Origin: Coralloluteibacterium thermophilum
Lineage (GTDB): Bacteria > Pseudomonadota > Gammaproteobacteria > Xanthomonadales > Xanthomonadaceae
Assembly: GCF_042654365.1 (NCBI RefSeq)
Contig: NZ_JBHSGG010000037.1
Coordinates: 1 to 64,000 of the forward strand
DNA length: 64,000 bases
Direction: 5' to 3'
Position numbers and translations under genes: made by a program
Notes under the pieces: generated by a model
Databases searched by the model: none
What the model was told of the DNA's origin: nothing
Seen by the model: only the letters and a program-made list of their open reading frames with translations
In this document: piece by piece, positions 7,599 to 16,384 of the stretch
Numbering within the stretch: position 1 is the stretch's first letter
Layout of the letters: each line of letters opens with the position of its first letter

Positions 7599-9326
7599 AT
7601 GACCACCGCCGCCGCCATCGCCGCGCTCCTCGTCGACGCCTTCGCCGACTACGACGCGCGCTTCGGCGACATCACGCGGCGGGCGCAGCGGCGTTTCGCG
7701 CAGTGCGACTGGGCCGGTGCGCGCGCCGACGCGGTGGCGCGCATCGACCTCTACGAGGAGTGTCTGGCCGAGACCCTGGCGCGCCTCGACGCGCGCTTCG
7801 GCGAGCGCATCCGGTCGCACATGCTGTGGCGGCAGGTGCGCACCGCCTACGCCGAGGCCATCGCCGGCTTCCTCGACAGCGAACTCAACAAGACCTTCTT
7901 CAACTCGCTGACGCGACGGCTGTTCAACACCCGCGGCGTGGATCCGGCCATCGAGTTCGAGGCCGCCGGCATCGAGCCGACGGACCACATCACCCATCCG
8001 GCGCCCCGCCACGTGTACGCGATCGGCGACGACCTGGAGGCCACCTGCCGCCTGCTCCTGGGCGACTTCGCCTTCGTCGGCGGCTTCGCCGATGCGGACG
8101 CGGACGCCGCCGCGCTGGCGCGGGCGCTGGCACCGGCGCCCGGCCAGGACCCACTGCGCTCGATCGAGCTGCTGCGCACGGTGTTCTACCGCGAGCAGCG
8201 CGCCTACCTGGTCGGCCGCACCTTCTCCGAGACCGGCTGGTGCCCGCTGGTGATCGCGCTGACCAACGGACCCGGCGGCGTCCGCGCGGACGCGGCGCTC
8301 ACCGTGCGCGACGAGGTGTCGATGCTGTTCGGCTATGCGCGCAGCTGGTTCCACGCGGACCTGCCGACCGTGGGCGACGCGGTGGTGTTCCTGCGCTCGC
8401 TGCTGCCGCGCAAGCCGGTGGACGAGATCTACGCCTCGCTGGGCCGCGCCAAGCAGGCCAAGACCGAGCGCTTCCGCCGCCTGATGCGCCACCTGGAGCG
8501 GAATCCGGACGAGCGCTTCGTGATCGCCGAGGGCACGCCCGGCCTGGTCATGATGGTGTTCACCCTGCCGGGCCACCCGCTGGTGTTCAAGCTGATCCGC
8601 GACCGCTTCGGGCCGAACAAGCCGATGTCGCGCGCCGACGTCATCGGTCGCTACCGCCTGGTGCAGCGCCACGACCGCGTCGGGCGCCTGGTGGATGCAC
8701 AGGAGTTCCGCACCCTGCGCTTCCCGCGCGCGCGCTTCGAGCCCGGCCTGCTGGCGGGCCTGCTGGAGGCCTGCGCGCAGACGGTGGAGCTGGACGGCGA
8801 GGACGTGCTGATCCGGCACTGCTACATCGAGCGCCGGCTGCGCCCGTTGAACCTCTACCTGAAGGAGGTCGACGACGACGCCGCGCGCGCCGCCGTGCTC
8901 GACTACGGGCAGGCGATCAAGGACCTCGCGCGCAGCGGCATCTTCGCCGGCGACCTGCTGCTCAAGAACTTCGGCATCAGCCGCAACGGTCGCGCGATCT
9001 TCTACGACTACGACGAGCTGTGCGAGCTGGAGCGCTGCCGCTTCCGCGCGCTGCCCGAACTCGACGAGGACGCCGTGCTGCTGCCGCTGGACGAGGCGGT
9101 CTACGCCGCGCCGGGCGACGTGTTCCCGGCGCAGTTCCCGCAGTTCCTCGGCCTGCGCCCCGCGCTCCACCGCGCACTGCTGGAGACCCACGGCGAGCTC
9201 TTCGATCCCGCCTGGTGGCAGGCCGTGCAGGCCGAGCTGGCGCATGGGCGCCCGCTCGACGTGCCGCCCTATCCGGACCACCGTCGCCTCCATCGCGAGG
9301 GCCGGCCTGTCGCGGCGGCGTGCTAG
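7599..9326 (+). CDS. aceK: Isocitrate dehydrogenase kinase/phosphatase
   Basis: AceK phosphorylates isocitrate dehydrogenase to divert carbon into the glyoxylate bypass and removes the phosphate again. The 575-residue protein is full length (family about 570-600). The ATP-binding block AEGTPGLVMMVFTLP is followed by the lysine in VFKLIRDRFGPNK. The shared active site includes GDLLLKNFGI and IFYDYDELC. The ATG at 7599 abuts a low-complexity repeat with no visible ribosome-binding site. The isocitrate lyase and malate synthase genes (aceBA) are not adjacent. Confidence 0.96.
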   Translation: MTTAAAIAALLVDAFADYDARFGDITRRAQRRFAQCDWAGARADAVARIDLYEECLAETLARLDARFGERIRSHMLWRQVRTAYAEAIAGFLDSELNKTFFNSLTRRLFNTRGVDPAIEFEAAGIEPTDHITHPAPRHVYAIGDDLEATCRLLLGDFAFVGGFADADADAAALARALAPAPGQDPLRSIELLRTVFYREQRAYLVGRTFSETGWCPLVIALTNGPGGVRADAALTVRDEVSMLFGYARSWFHADLPTVGDAVVFLRSLLPRKPVDEIYASLGRAKQAKTERFRRLMRHLERNPDERFVIAEGTPGLVMMVFTLPGHPLVFKLIRDRFGPNKPMSRADVIGRYRLVQRHDRVGRLVDAQEFRTLRFPRARFEPGLLAGLLEACAQTVELDGEDVLIRHCYIERRLRPLNLYLKEVDDDAARAAVLDYGQAIKDLARSGIFAGDLLLKNFGISRNGRAIFYDYDELCELERCRFRALPELDEDAVLLPLDEAVYAAPGDVFPAQFPQFLGLRPALHRALLETHGELFDPAWWQAVQAELAHGRPLDVPPYPDHRRLHREGRPVAAAC

Positions 9327-9357
9327 ATTGCGGCGCCATTCGTTCATGGAGTCGCGC

Positions 9358-10254
9358 ATGGGTCCCCGTCCTACGCTTCTGGCCTCGATCCTCGCCGCCG
9401 CGCTCGCGGCCGGCTGCACCACCTCGCCCGGCACGGCACCGGCAGTGGACGATCTCTCCGAGCCCGCGCCGCCCGCCGACCTCGCCAGCGTCGAGGACAC
9501 CTTCGCCGCGCGCCTCGACGGCGTGCTGGAAGGCACCTGGCGCAGCGCCGAACACCGCGCCCGCGATGCCTGGCGCAACCCGCGCGAGACGCTCGGCTTC
9601 TTCGGCATCGCGCCCGGCCAGACCGTCATCGAGATCACCCCCGGCGCCGGCTGGTACGCGGAGATCCTGGCGCCGCTGCTGCGCGAGGACGGCCGCTACA
9701 TCGCCGCCCTGCCGGACCCGGCGCGCGCCGACACGCCGCAGGGACGCGAGGGTCGCCAGCGCGGCATCGAGCGGCTGCGCACCAAGTTCGCCGAGGACCC
9801 GTCGGTCTACGGCCGCCCCGCCATCGTCACCTACGACCCGGCCGCGCCGGTGCTCGGCCCGGCCGGCAGCGCAGACCTGGTGCTGACCTTCCGCAACGTG
9901 CACAACTGGACCATGGCGGGCACCGACGCGGCCATGTTCGAGGCCTTCTTCGCGGTGCTGAAGCCCGGCGGCGTGCTCGGCGTGGTCGATCATCGCGCGC
10001 GCCGCGCGGACGCACCGCACGACAGCGGCTACCTCCACCAGGACTACGTGATCGGCCTGGCCGAGCGTGCCGGCTTCCGCCTGGTCGAATCGAGCGAGAT
10101 CAACGCCAACCCGGCCGACACCACCGACCATCCCAACGGCGTATGGACGCTGCCGCCGACCCTCAACGTCCCCGAGGGCGAGGACCGCGAGCGCTACCGC
10201 GCCATCGGCGAGAGCGACCGCATGACGCTCAAGTTCGTCAAGCCCGCGGAGTAG
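9358..10254 (+). CDS. Methyltransferase-fold lipoprotein
   Basis: A 298-residue protein of class I SAM-methyltransferase fold. Motif I is VIEITPGAGWYAEIL; later blocks include LVLTFRNVHNW, LKPGGVLGVVDHRA and the acceptor-side YVIGLAERAGFRLVESSEINANPADT. The N-terminus is a lipoprotein signal ending in LAAGC, with Cys20. A GGAG ribosome-binding site precedes ATG 9358; ATG 9346 is also in frame. A SAM-binding fold outside the cytoplasm is odd, because SAM is not expected in the periplasm. Related proteins are usually labelled only as methyltransferases, and the substrate is unknown. Confidence 0.8.
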   Translation: MGPRPTLLASILAAALAAGCTTSPGTAPAVDDLSEPAPPADLASVEDTFAARLDGVLEGTWRSAEHRARDAWRNPRETLGFFGIAPGQTVIEITPGAGWYAEILAPLLREDGRYIAALPDPARADTPQGREGRQRGIERLRTKFAEDPSVYGRPAIVTYDPAAPVLGPAGSADLVLTFRNVHNWTMAGTDAAMFEAFFAVLKPGGVLGVVDHRARRADAPHDSGYLHQDYVIGLAERAGFRLVESSEINANPADTTDHPNGVWTLPPTLNVPEGEDRERYRAIGESDRMTLKFVKPAE

Positions 10255-11064
10255 TCGAGAGCGGGACACGCGGAGCACGGAACGAGGAGAAGCGGCCGCC
10301 CACGCCTCCGCTCCCACGCTTCTCCACTCGCTCCTCAAGCGGCGCGCGCTGCGCGCTCACCCCTATCCCGGCCTTCCCCCGAAGGCGGGGGAAGGGGCCT
10401 GGCAGCGAGAAGTGGGAGGTTCGAGGAATGACAAACGAGAGAAGCGCGGCTGCTTCGCCCTCGTTCCTCGCTCCTCCCCACTCCCTCCTCAAGAAGCCCT
10501 ACAAGCCCCCTCCCCTGCGACAGCGGGGGAGGGTTGGGGAGGGGGCGCATTGCGGTGGAAGCAAGAGATGAGGTGTGGGAGAGAAGCAACGATGCCCCCG
10601 CACTCGTTTCTCACTCCTTCCCACTCACTCCTCGACGCTCCGCGCTCACCCCCATCCCGGCCTTTCCCCGCAGGCGGGGGAAGGGGCTTGGCAGCGAGAA
10701 GTGGGAGGTTCGAGGAATGAGAAACGTAGGGAAGCGCGGCTGCTTCGCCCTCGTTCCTCGCTCCTCCCCACTCCCTCCTCAAGAAGCCCTACAAGCCCCC
10801 TCCCCTGCGACAGCGGGGGAGGGCGCAATGCGGCAGAAGCAAGAGATGAGGTGTGGGAGAGAAGCAACGATGCCCGCACTCGTTTCTCACTCCTCCCCAC
10901 TCACTCCTCAAGAAGCCCCACAAGCCCCCTCCCCCGCGGACAGCGGGGGAGGGTTGGGGAGGGGGCGCTTCCCGGCGAGAAGCGAGACATCAGCCGCGAG
11001 AAACGAAAGGAGCAGGCCACTGCGCATCCTCGCTTCTCTCCACGCACTGCTCGCGCCTCCCCGC
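10255..11064. repeat. Two tandem 289-base repeats plus partial copies
   Basis: An 810-base gap without a convincing gene. The segment beginning GCTCACCCCxATCCCGGCC at about 10355 recurs at about 10644, giving a 289-base period with near identity. It runs through hairpin-forming blocks (CCTTCCCCC...GGGGGAAGG and CCCTCCCC...GGGGGAGGG). A third, partial copy covers about 10860-10975. The open frames across it are repeats of each other and look spurious. The ends, near 10262-10335 and 10973-11055, also show G-rich then C-rich arms. It lies between two convergent genes. Confidence 0.85.
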
Positions 11065-12819
11065 TCACGCCTGAAGCTCTCCGGTCTGCAGCCGCCACAG
11101 TCCGGCGTAGACGCCGCCGCGCGCCAGCAGCGCTTCGTGGGTGCCCGATTCGACGATGCGGCCGGCCTCCATCACGTGGATGGCGTCGGCGTGCCGCACC
11201 GTCGACAGCCGGTGCGCGACCACCAGCACGGTCCGCCCCTGCGCGGCCCGTGCGAGGGAACGCTGGATGGCCGCCTCGGTCTCGTTGTCCACCGCCGAGG
11301 TGGCCTCGTCGAGGATCAGGATGGCGGGATCGCGATAGAGCGCGCGGGCGAGCGCGATGCGCTGCCGCTGCCCGCCCGAGAGTGCTGCGCCTCCCTCGCC
11401 GACGGGGCTGTCGTAGCCCGTGGGCAGCGCGGCGATGAAGGCATGCGCCTCGGCCGCGCGGGCGGCCGCCTCGGCGCGCGCCCGGTCCGGCGCGCGCTCG
11501 CCGTAGGCGATGTTCTCGAGCACGCTGCCGTCGGTGAGGAAGGGCTCCTGCGCGACGTAGGCCAGGTGCGCGCGCAGCGAACGCGGATCGATGTCGGTGA
11601 GATCCGCGCCGTCGAGCAGGATGCGTCCCGCGTCCGGCCGCAGGAAGCCGAGCAGCAGCTTGAGCAGGGTGCTCTTGCCGCTGCCGGTCCCCCCGACCAG
11701 CGCCACCGTGCGCCCGGCAGGCACGTCCAGGTCCACGCCCCGCAGCGCCGGCCGACCGTCGTAGGCGAAGGCGAGGCCCTCCACCGCGATGGCGCCCGCC
11801 GGACGTGCCTCGATCCGCCGTGCGGGCCGCGCCGGCAGGGGCGCGTCGAGCAGGTCCATGATCCGGTTCACCGAGGCCATGGCGCGGTTGTAGAGGTCGG
11901 TCATGTCGGCCAGGCGCGTCATCGGCCACAGCAGGCGCTGGGTCAGGTAGACCAGCGCCGAGTAGCTGCCGACGCCGAGCTCGCCCTGCAGGGTCAGCCA
12001 GCCGCCGTAGAGCAGGGTCGCGATGAAGCCGACCAGGATCGCCAGCCGGATCACCGGCGTGATCGCCGCCGAGTAGCGGATGGCCTCGGCATTGCGCGCG
12101 CGGTAGCCGTCGGAGGCGGTGCGCAGGTGCTCGGCCTCCACGTCCTCCGCGGTGTAGGCCTGGATGGTGGCCATGCCGCGCAGGTTGTTGCCCAGCCGCG
12201 CCGACAGCGTGGCCGCCGCCTCGCGCGCGGCGGCGTAGCGCGGCGCGAGCCGGCGCTGGAACCAGAAGGCGCCGACCAGGATCAGCGGGATCGGCAGGAT
12301 GGCGAGCAGGGCCAGGTCGGCGGTCAGCACGAAGAACACCGCACCGATCAGCAGCGAGGAGACGAACACCTGGATCAGGTCGTTGGCGCCGGTGTTGAGG
12401 AAGCGCTCGACCTGGTTGACGTCCTCGTTCAGCAGCGCCATCAGCCGCCCCGAGCGGGCCGTGGCGATGGCATCCGGCGGCAGCGCCTGCAGGTGCGCGT
12501 AGGCGGACTGCCGCAGGGTGTGCTGGAGATCCTGCGCCAGCCCGCGCCACTTCAGTGCGTAGAGGTACTCGAACAGGGACTCGAACGCCCAGACCAGCAC
12601 GGTCGCCACGGCCAGCAGGAGAAGCTGGTGCATGGGATCGACCACGCCCATCCGCGCGAGGAAGGAGTCCTGGCGGTTGACCACCACGTCCACCGCGACC
12701 CCGATCAGGATTTCCGGGAGGACGTCGAGGATCTTGTTGGCGACGGAGTAGACGGTGGCGAGCACCGCATCGCGCCGCTGCGGACGGGCGAAGGCGAACA
12801 GGCGGCGGAGGGGATGCAT
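11065..12819 (-). CDS. ABC exporter, fused permease/ATPase (MsbA type)
   Basis: A 584-residue half-transporter that would act as a homodimer in the inner membrane. The first ~310 residues contain six predicted membrane segments of the type-1 exporter fold, starting with HPLRRLFAFARPQRRD. The ATPase half has Walker A (VGGTGSGKSTLLKLL), Q-loop (AYVAQEPFLTDGSV), signature LSGGQRQRIALARAL, Walker B with DEATSAVD, and H-loop VVAHRLSTV. I chose the start at 12819 because residues upstream are repeat-encoded. Substrate is unknown; lipid or drug export is typical. It is monocistronic. Confidence 0.9.
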   Translation of the reverse strand: MHPLRRLFAFARPQRRDAVLATVYSVANKILDVLPEILIGVAVDVVVNRQDSFLARMGVVDPMHQLLLLAVATVLVWAFESLFEYLYALKWRGLAQDLQHTLRQSAYAHLQALPPDAIATARSGRLMALLNEDVNQVERFLNTGANDLIQVFVSSLLIGAVFFVLTADLALLAILPIPLILVGAFWFQRRLAPRYAAAREAAATLSARLGNNLRGMATIQAYTAEDVEAEHLRTASDGYRARNAEAIRYSAAITPVIRLAILVGFIATLLYGGWLTLQGELGVGSYSALVYLTQRLLWPMTRLADMTDLYNRAMASVNRIMDLLDAPLPARPARRIEARPAGAIAVEGLAFAYDGRPALRGVDLDVPAGRTVALVGGTGSGKSTLLKLLLGFLRPDAGRILLDGADLTDIDPRSLRAHLAYVAQEPFLTDGSVLENIAYGERAPDRARAEAAARAAEAHAFIAALPTGYDSPVGEGGAALSGGQRQRIALARALYRDPAILILDEATSAVDNETEAAIQRSLARAAQGRTVLVVAHRLSTVRHADAIHVMEAGRIVESGTHEALLARGGVYAGLWRLQTGELQA

Positions 12820-12940
12820 GTGCCGAGGAGGTAACGAGGAGGGGTGGGGAACGCGAGGCGATTGTCGCAGGCACCGTACTCTTTGCTGCCGCGCGGGACC
12901 CGCTCCCGTTTCCCACTCCTCTCCACTCGCTCCTCGCCAG
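12820..12940. repeat. Inverted-arm element in divergent intergenic region
   Basis: A G-rich arm (12824-12855, CGAGGAGGTAACGAGGAGG...) and a C-rich arm (12906-12937, ...CTCCACTCGCTCCTCG) are imperfect inverted repeats of about 31 bases separated by about 50 bases. The promoters of the flanking divergent genes must lie inside or between the arms. Confidence 0.7.
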
Positions 12941-13510
12941 ATGCTGATCGCCTTCAACAAGCCCTACGGCGTGCTCTGCCAGTTCACCGACCGCAGCGAA
13001 CCGCCGCGGCGCACGTTGGCGGAGTTCGGGCTGCCGCCAGGGGTGTACGCCGCGGGGCGGCTCGACTTCGATTCGGAGGGACTGTTGCTGCTCACCGACG
13101 ACGGGCGCCTGCAGCGGCGCATCGCCGAGCCACGCCAGCGCACCTGGAAGACCTATCTCGTGCAGGTCGAGGGCGTGCCCGCGACGGCACAGCTCGATGC
13201 GCTCGCGCGCGGGGTGGTGCTCAAGGACGGGCCCACCCTGCCTGCGCGCGTGCGCCGCCTCGACGCCCCGCCGGACTGGCTGTGGCCGCGCGAGCCGCCG
13301 GTGCGCTTCCGCAGGAGCGTGCCGGACAGCTTCGTCGAACTGGCCATCCACGAAGGCCGCAACCGCCAGGTGCGGCGCATGACCGCGGCGGTCGGGCTGC
13401 CGACCCTGCGCCTGGTGCGCACGGCGATCGGCACGCACACGCTCGACGGCCTGGCGCCGGGCGCGTGGCGCGAGGTGCCCGTCGGCGGCCCGCGGCGCGG
13501 CGCGCGCTGA
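12941..13510 (+). CDS. rluE: Pseudouridine synthase, RsuA/RluE family
   Basis: Converts a specific uridine to pseudouridine, most likely U2457 of 23S rRNA as RluE does. The 189-residue protein has the opening block IAFNKPYGVLCQF, the catalytic GRLDFDSEGLLLLTDDG (aspartate in RLD), and the C-terminal HEGRNRQVRRMTAAVGLPTLRLVR. There is no N-terminal S4 domain, which fits RluE rather than RsuA or RluB. Its start lies immediately after a C-rich repeat arm. Confidence 0.88.
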   Translation: MLIAFNKPYGVLCQFTDRSEPPRRTLAEFGLPPGVYAAGRLDFDSEGLLLLTDDGRLQRRIAEPRQRTWKTYLVQVEGVPATAQLDALARGVVLKDGPTLPARVRRLDAPPDWLWPREPPVRFRRSVPDSFVELAIHEGRNRQVRRMTAAVGLPTLRLVRTAIGTHTLDGLAPGAWREVPVGGPRRGAR

Positions 13511-13540
13511 CGCGGCCGGACCGCCCGCGGGTGCGTGCGC

Positions 13541-16039
13541 TCAGGTGCCGCGCGGCTTGGCGCGGTGCGTGGCGGTCGCGCTCCAGGGGTCCTCGGGCCA
13601 GGGATGGCGCGGGTAGCGGCCCTTCATCTCCTTGCGCACGTCGGGATAGGTGTTGGCCCAGAAGCTCGCGAGATCCCGGGTCACCTGCAGCGGACGGCCG
13701 GCGGGCGAGAGCAGGTGCAGGGTCAACGGAACGCGCCCCTCGGCGATGCGTGGCGTCTCGGCGAGGCCGAACAGCTCCTGCAGCTTGACCGCCAGCACCG
13801 GTGGCGCGTCGTGCGCATAGGCGATGGTCCGCTCCAGCCCCGACGGCACGGCGATGCGCACCGGCGCCAGGGCGTCGATGCGCTGCCGGAGGGACCAGTC
13901 GATGCCGCTGCGCAGCGCTTCGCCGAAGTCGGCTTCGTCGAGCGCGTCGAGGCGCGTCAGGCCCGCCAGCGCGGGCTTCAGCCAGTCGTCGAGCGTGTCC
14001 AGCAAGGCCGCGTCGGACAGGTCGGGCAGACCCAGCTCCGGCATCCAGTCGCGCAGGCAGCGCACGCGCTCGCGCCACTGCACGAGCCCGGGCGTCCACG
14101 GCAGCGCGTCGAGGCCGAGCTGGCGGACCGCATCGACCAGGGCGTCGGCGAAGCGGCTGCGGTCCGGCGTGGGCAGCGGACGCACGTCGAGCACGATGCG
14201 GTCGAAGCGGCGCTCGCGCACGGCGGCGATGCCACGGGTGCGCGCGTCCCAGACGACGCGGTCCTCCTCGACGAAGCGCGCGGCGAAGTCGCGTTCCAGC
14301 GCAGCCGCGTCCACCGGGGCCGCGCGCAGGACCAGGCCGTCGCCGCCGCGGGGATCGCCCCGCAGCTCGCTGACGACCAGCCAGGGTTCTCCGTAGAGGG
14401 CGGACTCGTCCACGATGCGTGCGCTGCGGCCGTTGGCGAGCTGGTAGCGGCGCGGGTCGTCGGGATGCTGGCGTGCGATGCGATCGGGGAACGCGTGCGC
14501 GAGCAGGTCGCCCAGCGCGTGCGCCGGCACCTCCCGCGGCGGCTCCGCGTCCACCCGCAGGCGACGGCGCCAGTTGCGTGCGGCCTGGTCGATGGCCTGC
14601 AGCGCGCTGCGGTGCGCCTCGGGGTCGCCACGGCCGCCGCGCAGCGCGGCGAGCGCGCGGTGCCGGCTCTGCCAGTCGTCGCGCAGACCACTCCCGCCAC
14701 GCAGGGGATCGCGCGCCTCGACCAGGGCGACGAGGTCGCAGGCGAGGGCGCGCGCGGGTGCATCCTCGGCCGCCAGCAGCATCGCGCCCAGACGGGGATG
14801 GACGCCGAGCGCGAGCACGCGGCGCCCGAAGGGCGTGATCGCCTGTGCGGCGTCCAGCGCGCCGAGCCGCTGCAGCAGCTCGCGCGCCGCCGCCAGCGCG
14901 CCCGGCGGAGGTGGGTCCGGCAGGCGCAGGTCGCTGCTGCCCCAGCCGGCCATCTCCAGCGCCAGCCCGGCGAGATCGACCTGCGCGATCTCGGGGCGGC
15001 GCTGCGGCTCCAGGCGCTGCGAGGCCGGCCACAGGCGGTAGCACCAGCCTTCCGCGACGCGGCCGGCGCGGCCGGCACGCTGGTCGGCCGAGGCCTGGGC
15101 GATGGCGACCGTCGCCAGCCGCGCGAAGCCGGAGTTCGGGTCCTGGCGCGGTTCGCGCGCCAGTCCGCTGTCCACGACCACGCGCACGCCCGGCGCGGTG
15201 ACCGAGGATTCGGCGACATTGGTGGCGAGGATCACCCGCCGCCGCGCGTCGTCCGCCGGCGCGAGCGCCGCGGCCTGCCGCTCGAGCGGGAGGTCGCCGT
15301 GCAGGGGGAGGACGTCCACGTCGCGGCCCGCGTCCGCGAGCAGGGCCTCGACGCGGGCGATCTCGCGCGCGCCCGGCAGGAACACCAGCACGTCGCCCGG
15401 ATGCGCGGCCAGCGCGTCGAGCACGCAGCGCCGCACCTGCGCTTCCAGCGCCTCGTCGCGACGGGCCGGAACATGTGCGATGGCGACCGGGAAGGCGCGG
15501 CCTTCCGCGGTCAGGCGCGGCGCATCGAGAAACCGCGCGAGGCGCGCACCGTCGAGCGTCGCCGACATCGCCACCACGCGCAGGTCCTCGCGCACCTGCG
15601 CCTGGACATCGAGCGCCAGCGCGAGGCCGAGGTCGCCGCTCAGGTGCCGCTCGTGGAACTCGTCGAACAGGATCGCGCCGACGCCTTCGAGCATCGGGTC
15701 GTCCTGGATCATGCGGGTGAGGATGCCCTCGGTCACCACCTCGATGCGGGTGCGCGCGGAGACGCGGTTCTCGAAGCGGATGCGGTAGCCGACCGTGCCG
15801 CCGACCTCCTCGCCCAGGGCCTGCGCCATGAACCGCGCGGCCGCGCGCGCGGCGACGCGGCGGGGTTCGAGCACGATCACCCTGCGCCCCGCCAGCCACG
15901 GCGCATCCAGCAGCGCCGGCGGCACCTGGGTGGTCTTGCCGGCACCGGGCGGCGCCTCGAGGACGAGGCGGGGATGCGCCGCCAGCGATCGCAGGATCGC
16001 CGGCAGCAGGGGCTCGATCGGGAAGCGCGGCGCCTGCAC
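13541..16039 (-). CDS. hrpB: ATP-dependent helicase HrpB
   Basis: A DEAH-box-type superfamily 2 RNA helicase of 832 residues, the normal HrpB length. Visible motifs are Walker A GAGKTT (residues 32-37), VLEPRRVAARAAA, DEFH in place of DEAH (FDEFHERH), motif III AMSATLD, and DQRAGRAGRVAEGWCYRLW (motif VI). The C-terminal HrpB domain contains the typical FWANTYPDVRKEMKGRYPRHPWPEDP. The biological substrate in bacteria is poorly defined. It is followed upstream on the same strand by a small membrane protein. Confidence 0.95.
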   Translation of the reverse strand: MQAPRFPIEPLLPAILRSLAAHPRLVLEAPPGAGKTTQVPPALLDAPWLAGRRVIVLEPRRVAARAAARFMAQALGEEVGGTVGYRIRFENRVSARTRIEVVTEGILTRMIQDDPMLEGVGAILFDEFHERHLSGDLGLALALDVQAQVREDLRVVAMSATLDGARLARFLDAPRLTAEGRAFPVAIAHVPARRDEALEAQVRRCVLDALAAHPGDVLVFLPGAREIARVEALLADAGRDVDVLPLHGDLPLERQAAALAPADDARRRVILATNVAESSVTAPGVRVVVDSGLAREPRQDPNSGFARLATVAIAQASADQRAGRAGRVAEGWCYRLWPASQRLEPQRRPEIAQVDLAGLALEMAGWGSSDLRLPDPPPPGALAAARELLQRLGALDAAQAITPFGRRVLALGVHPRLGAMLLAAEDAPARALACDLVALVEARDPLRGGSGLRDDWQSRHRALAALRGGRGDPEAHRSALQAIDQAARNWRRRLRVDAEPPREVPAHALGDLLAHAFPDRIARQHPDDPRRYQLANGRSARIVDESALYGEPWLVVSELRGDPRGGDGLVLRAAPVDAAALERDFAARFVEEDRVVWDARTRGIAAVRERRFDRIVLDVRPLPTPDRSRFADALVDAVRQLGLDALPWTPGLVQWRERVRCLRDWMPELGLPDLSDAALLDTLDDWLKPALAGLTRLDALDEADFGEALRSGIDWSLRQRIDALAPVRIAVPSGLERTIAYAHDAPPVLAVKLQELFGLAETPRIAEGRVPLTLHLLSPAGRPLQVTRDLASFWANTYPDVRKEMKGRYPRHPWPEDPWSATATHRAKPRGT

Positions 16040-16052
16040 CCTGGGACGCTGC

Positions 16053-16250
16053 TCAGCGCTGCGCGCGTTCCAGCGCCGCCGCGATCTTGCGGTCGGTCTT
16101 GTACTGGCTGAGCGCGTAGACCGACCAGATCGCCGCCGGGAGCCAGCCGATCACGGTCAACTGCAGGATCAGGCAGGCGATGCCCGCGAACGGCCTGCCG
16201 ATGGTGAAGAACTGGAGCCAGGGCAGAAGCAGGGCCAGGAGAAGTCGCAT
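16053..16250 (-). CDS. Small two-helix membrane protein
   Basis: A 65-residue protein. The start at 16250 has an AAGGGA ribosome-binding site. It consists of two hydrophobic segments (LLLALLLPWLQFFTIG and FAGIACLILQLTVIGWLPAAIW) followed by YALSQYKTDRKIAAALERAQR, a charged cytoplasmic tail. The layout resembles the Pmp3/YqaE stress-membrane peptides, but I do not see a firm family signature. It is 13 bases upstream of hrpB and probably co-transcribed. Confidence 0.65.
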   Translation of the reverse strand: MRLLLALLLPWLQFFTIGRPFAGIACLILQLTVIGWLPAAIWSVYALSQYKTDRKIAAALERAQR

Positions 16251-16384
16251 GGGTGTCCCTTCGCACGGTGCCGGCACCGCGCCGGCGAGCCGCACATGAT
16301 CCCATGCCGCCGCCCGCGGTTGCGGGCGCGACGGGAACTTGCCGTTATCCTGCGGCCCCCACGTCGCCCAGTGCCACCTTCCGC

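Noticed and set aside
10238..10900. Several 84-102 codon open frames in the 10.2-10.9 kb gap
   Set aside because: They are translations of the tandem intergenic repeat and resemble one another because the DNA is duplicated. No ribosome-binding site or family match is visible.
13535..16111. 858-codon plus-strand frame opposite hrpB
   Set aside because: hrpB on the other strand has all helicase motifs; this frame is a codon-bias shadow.
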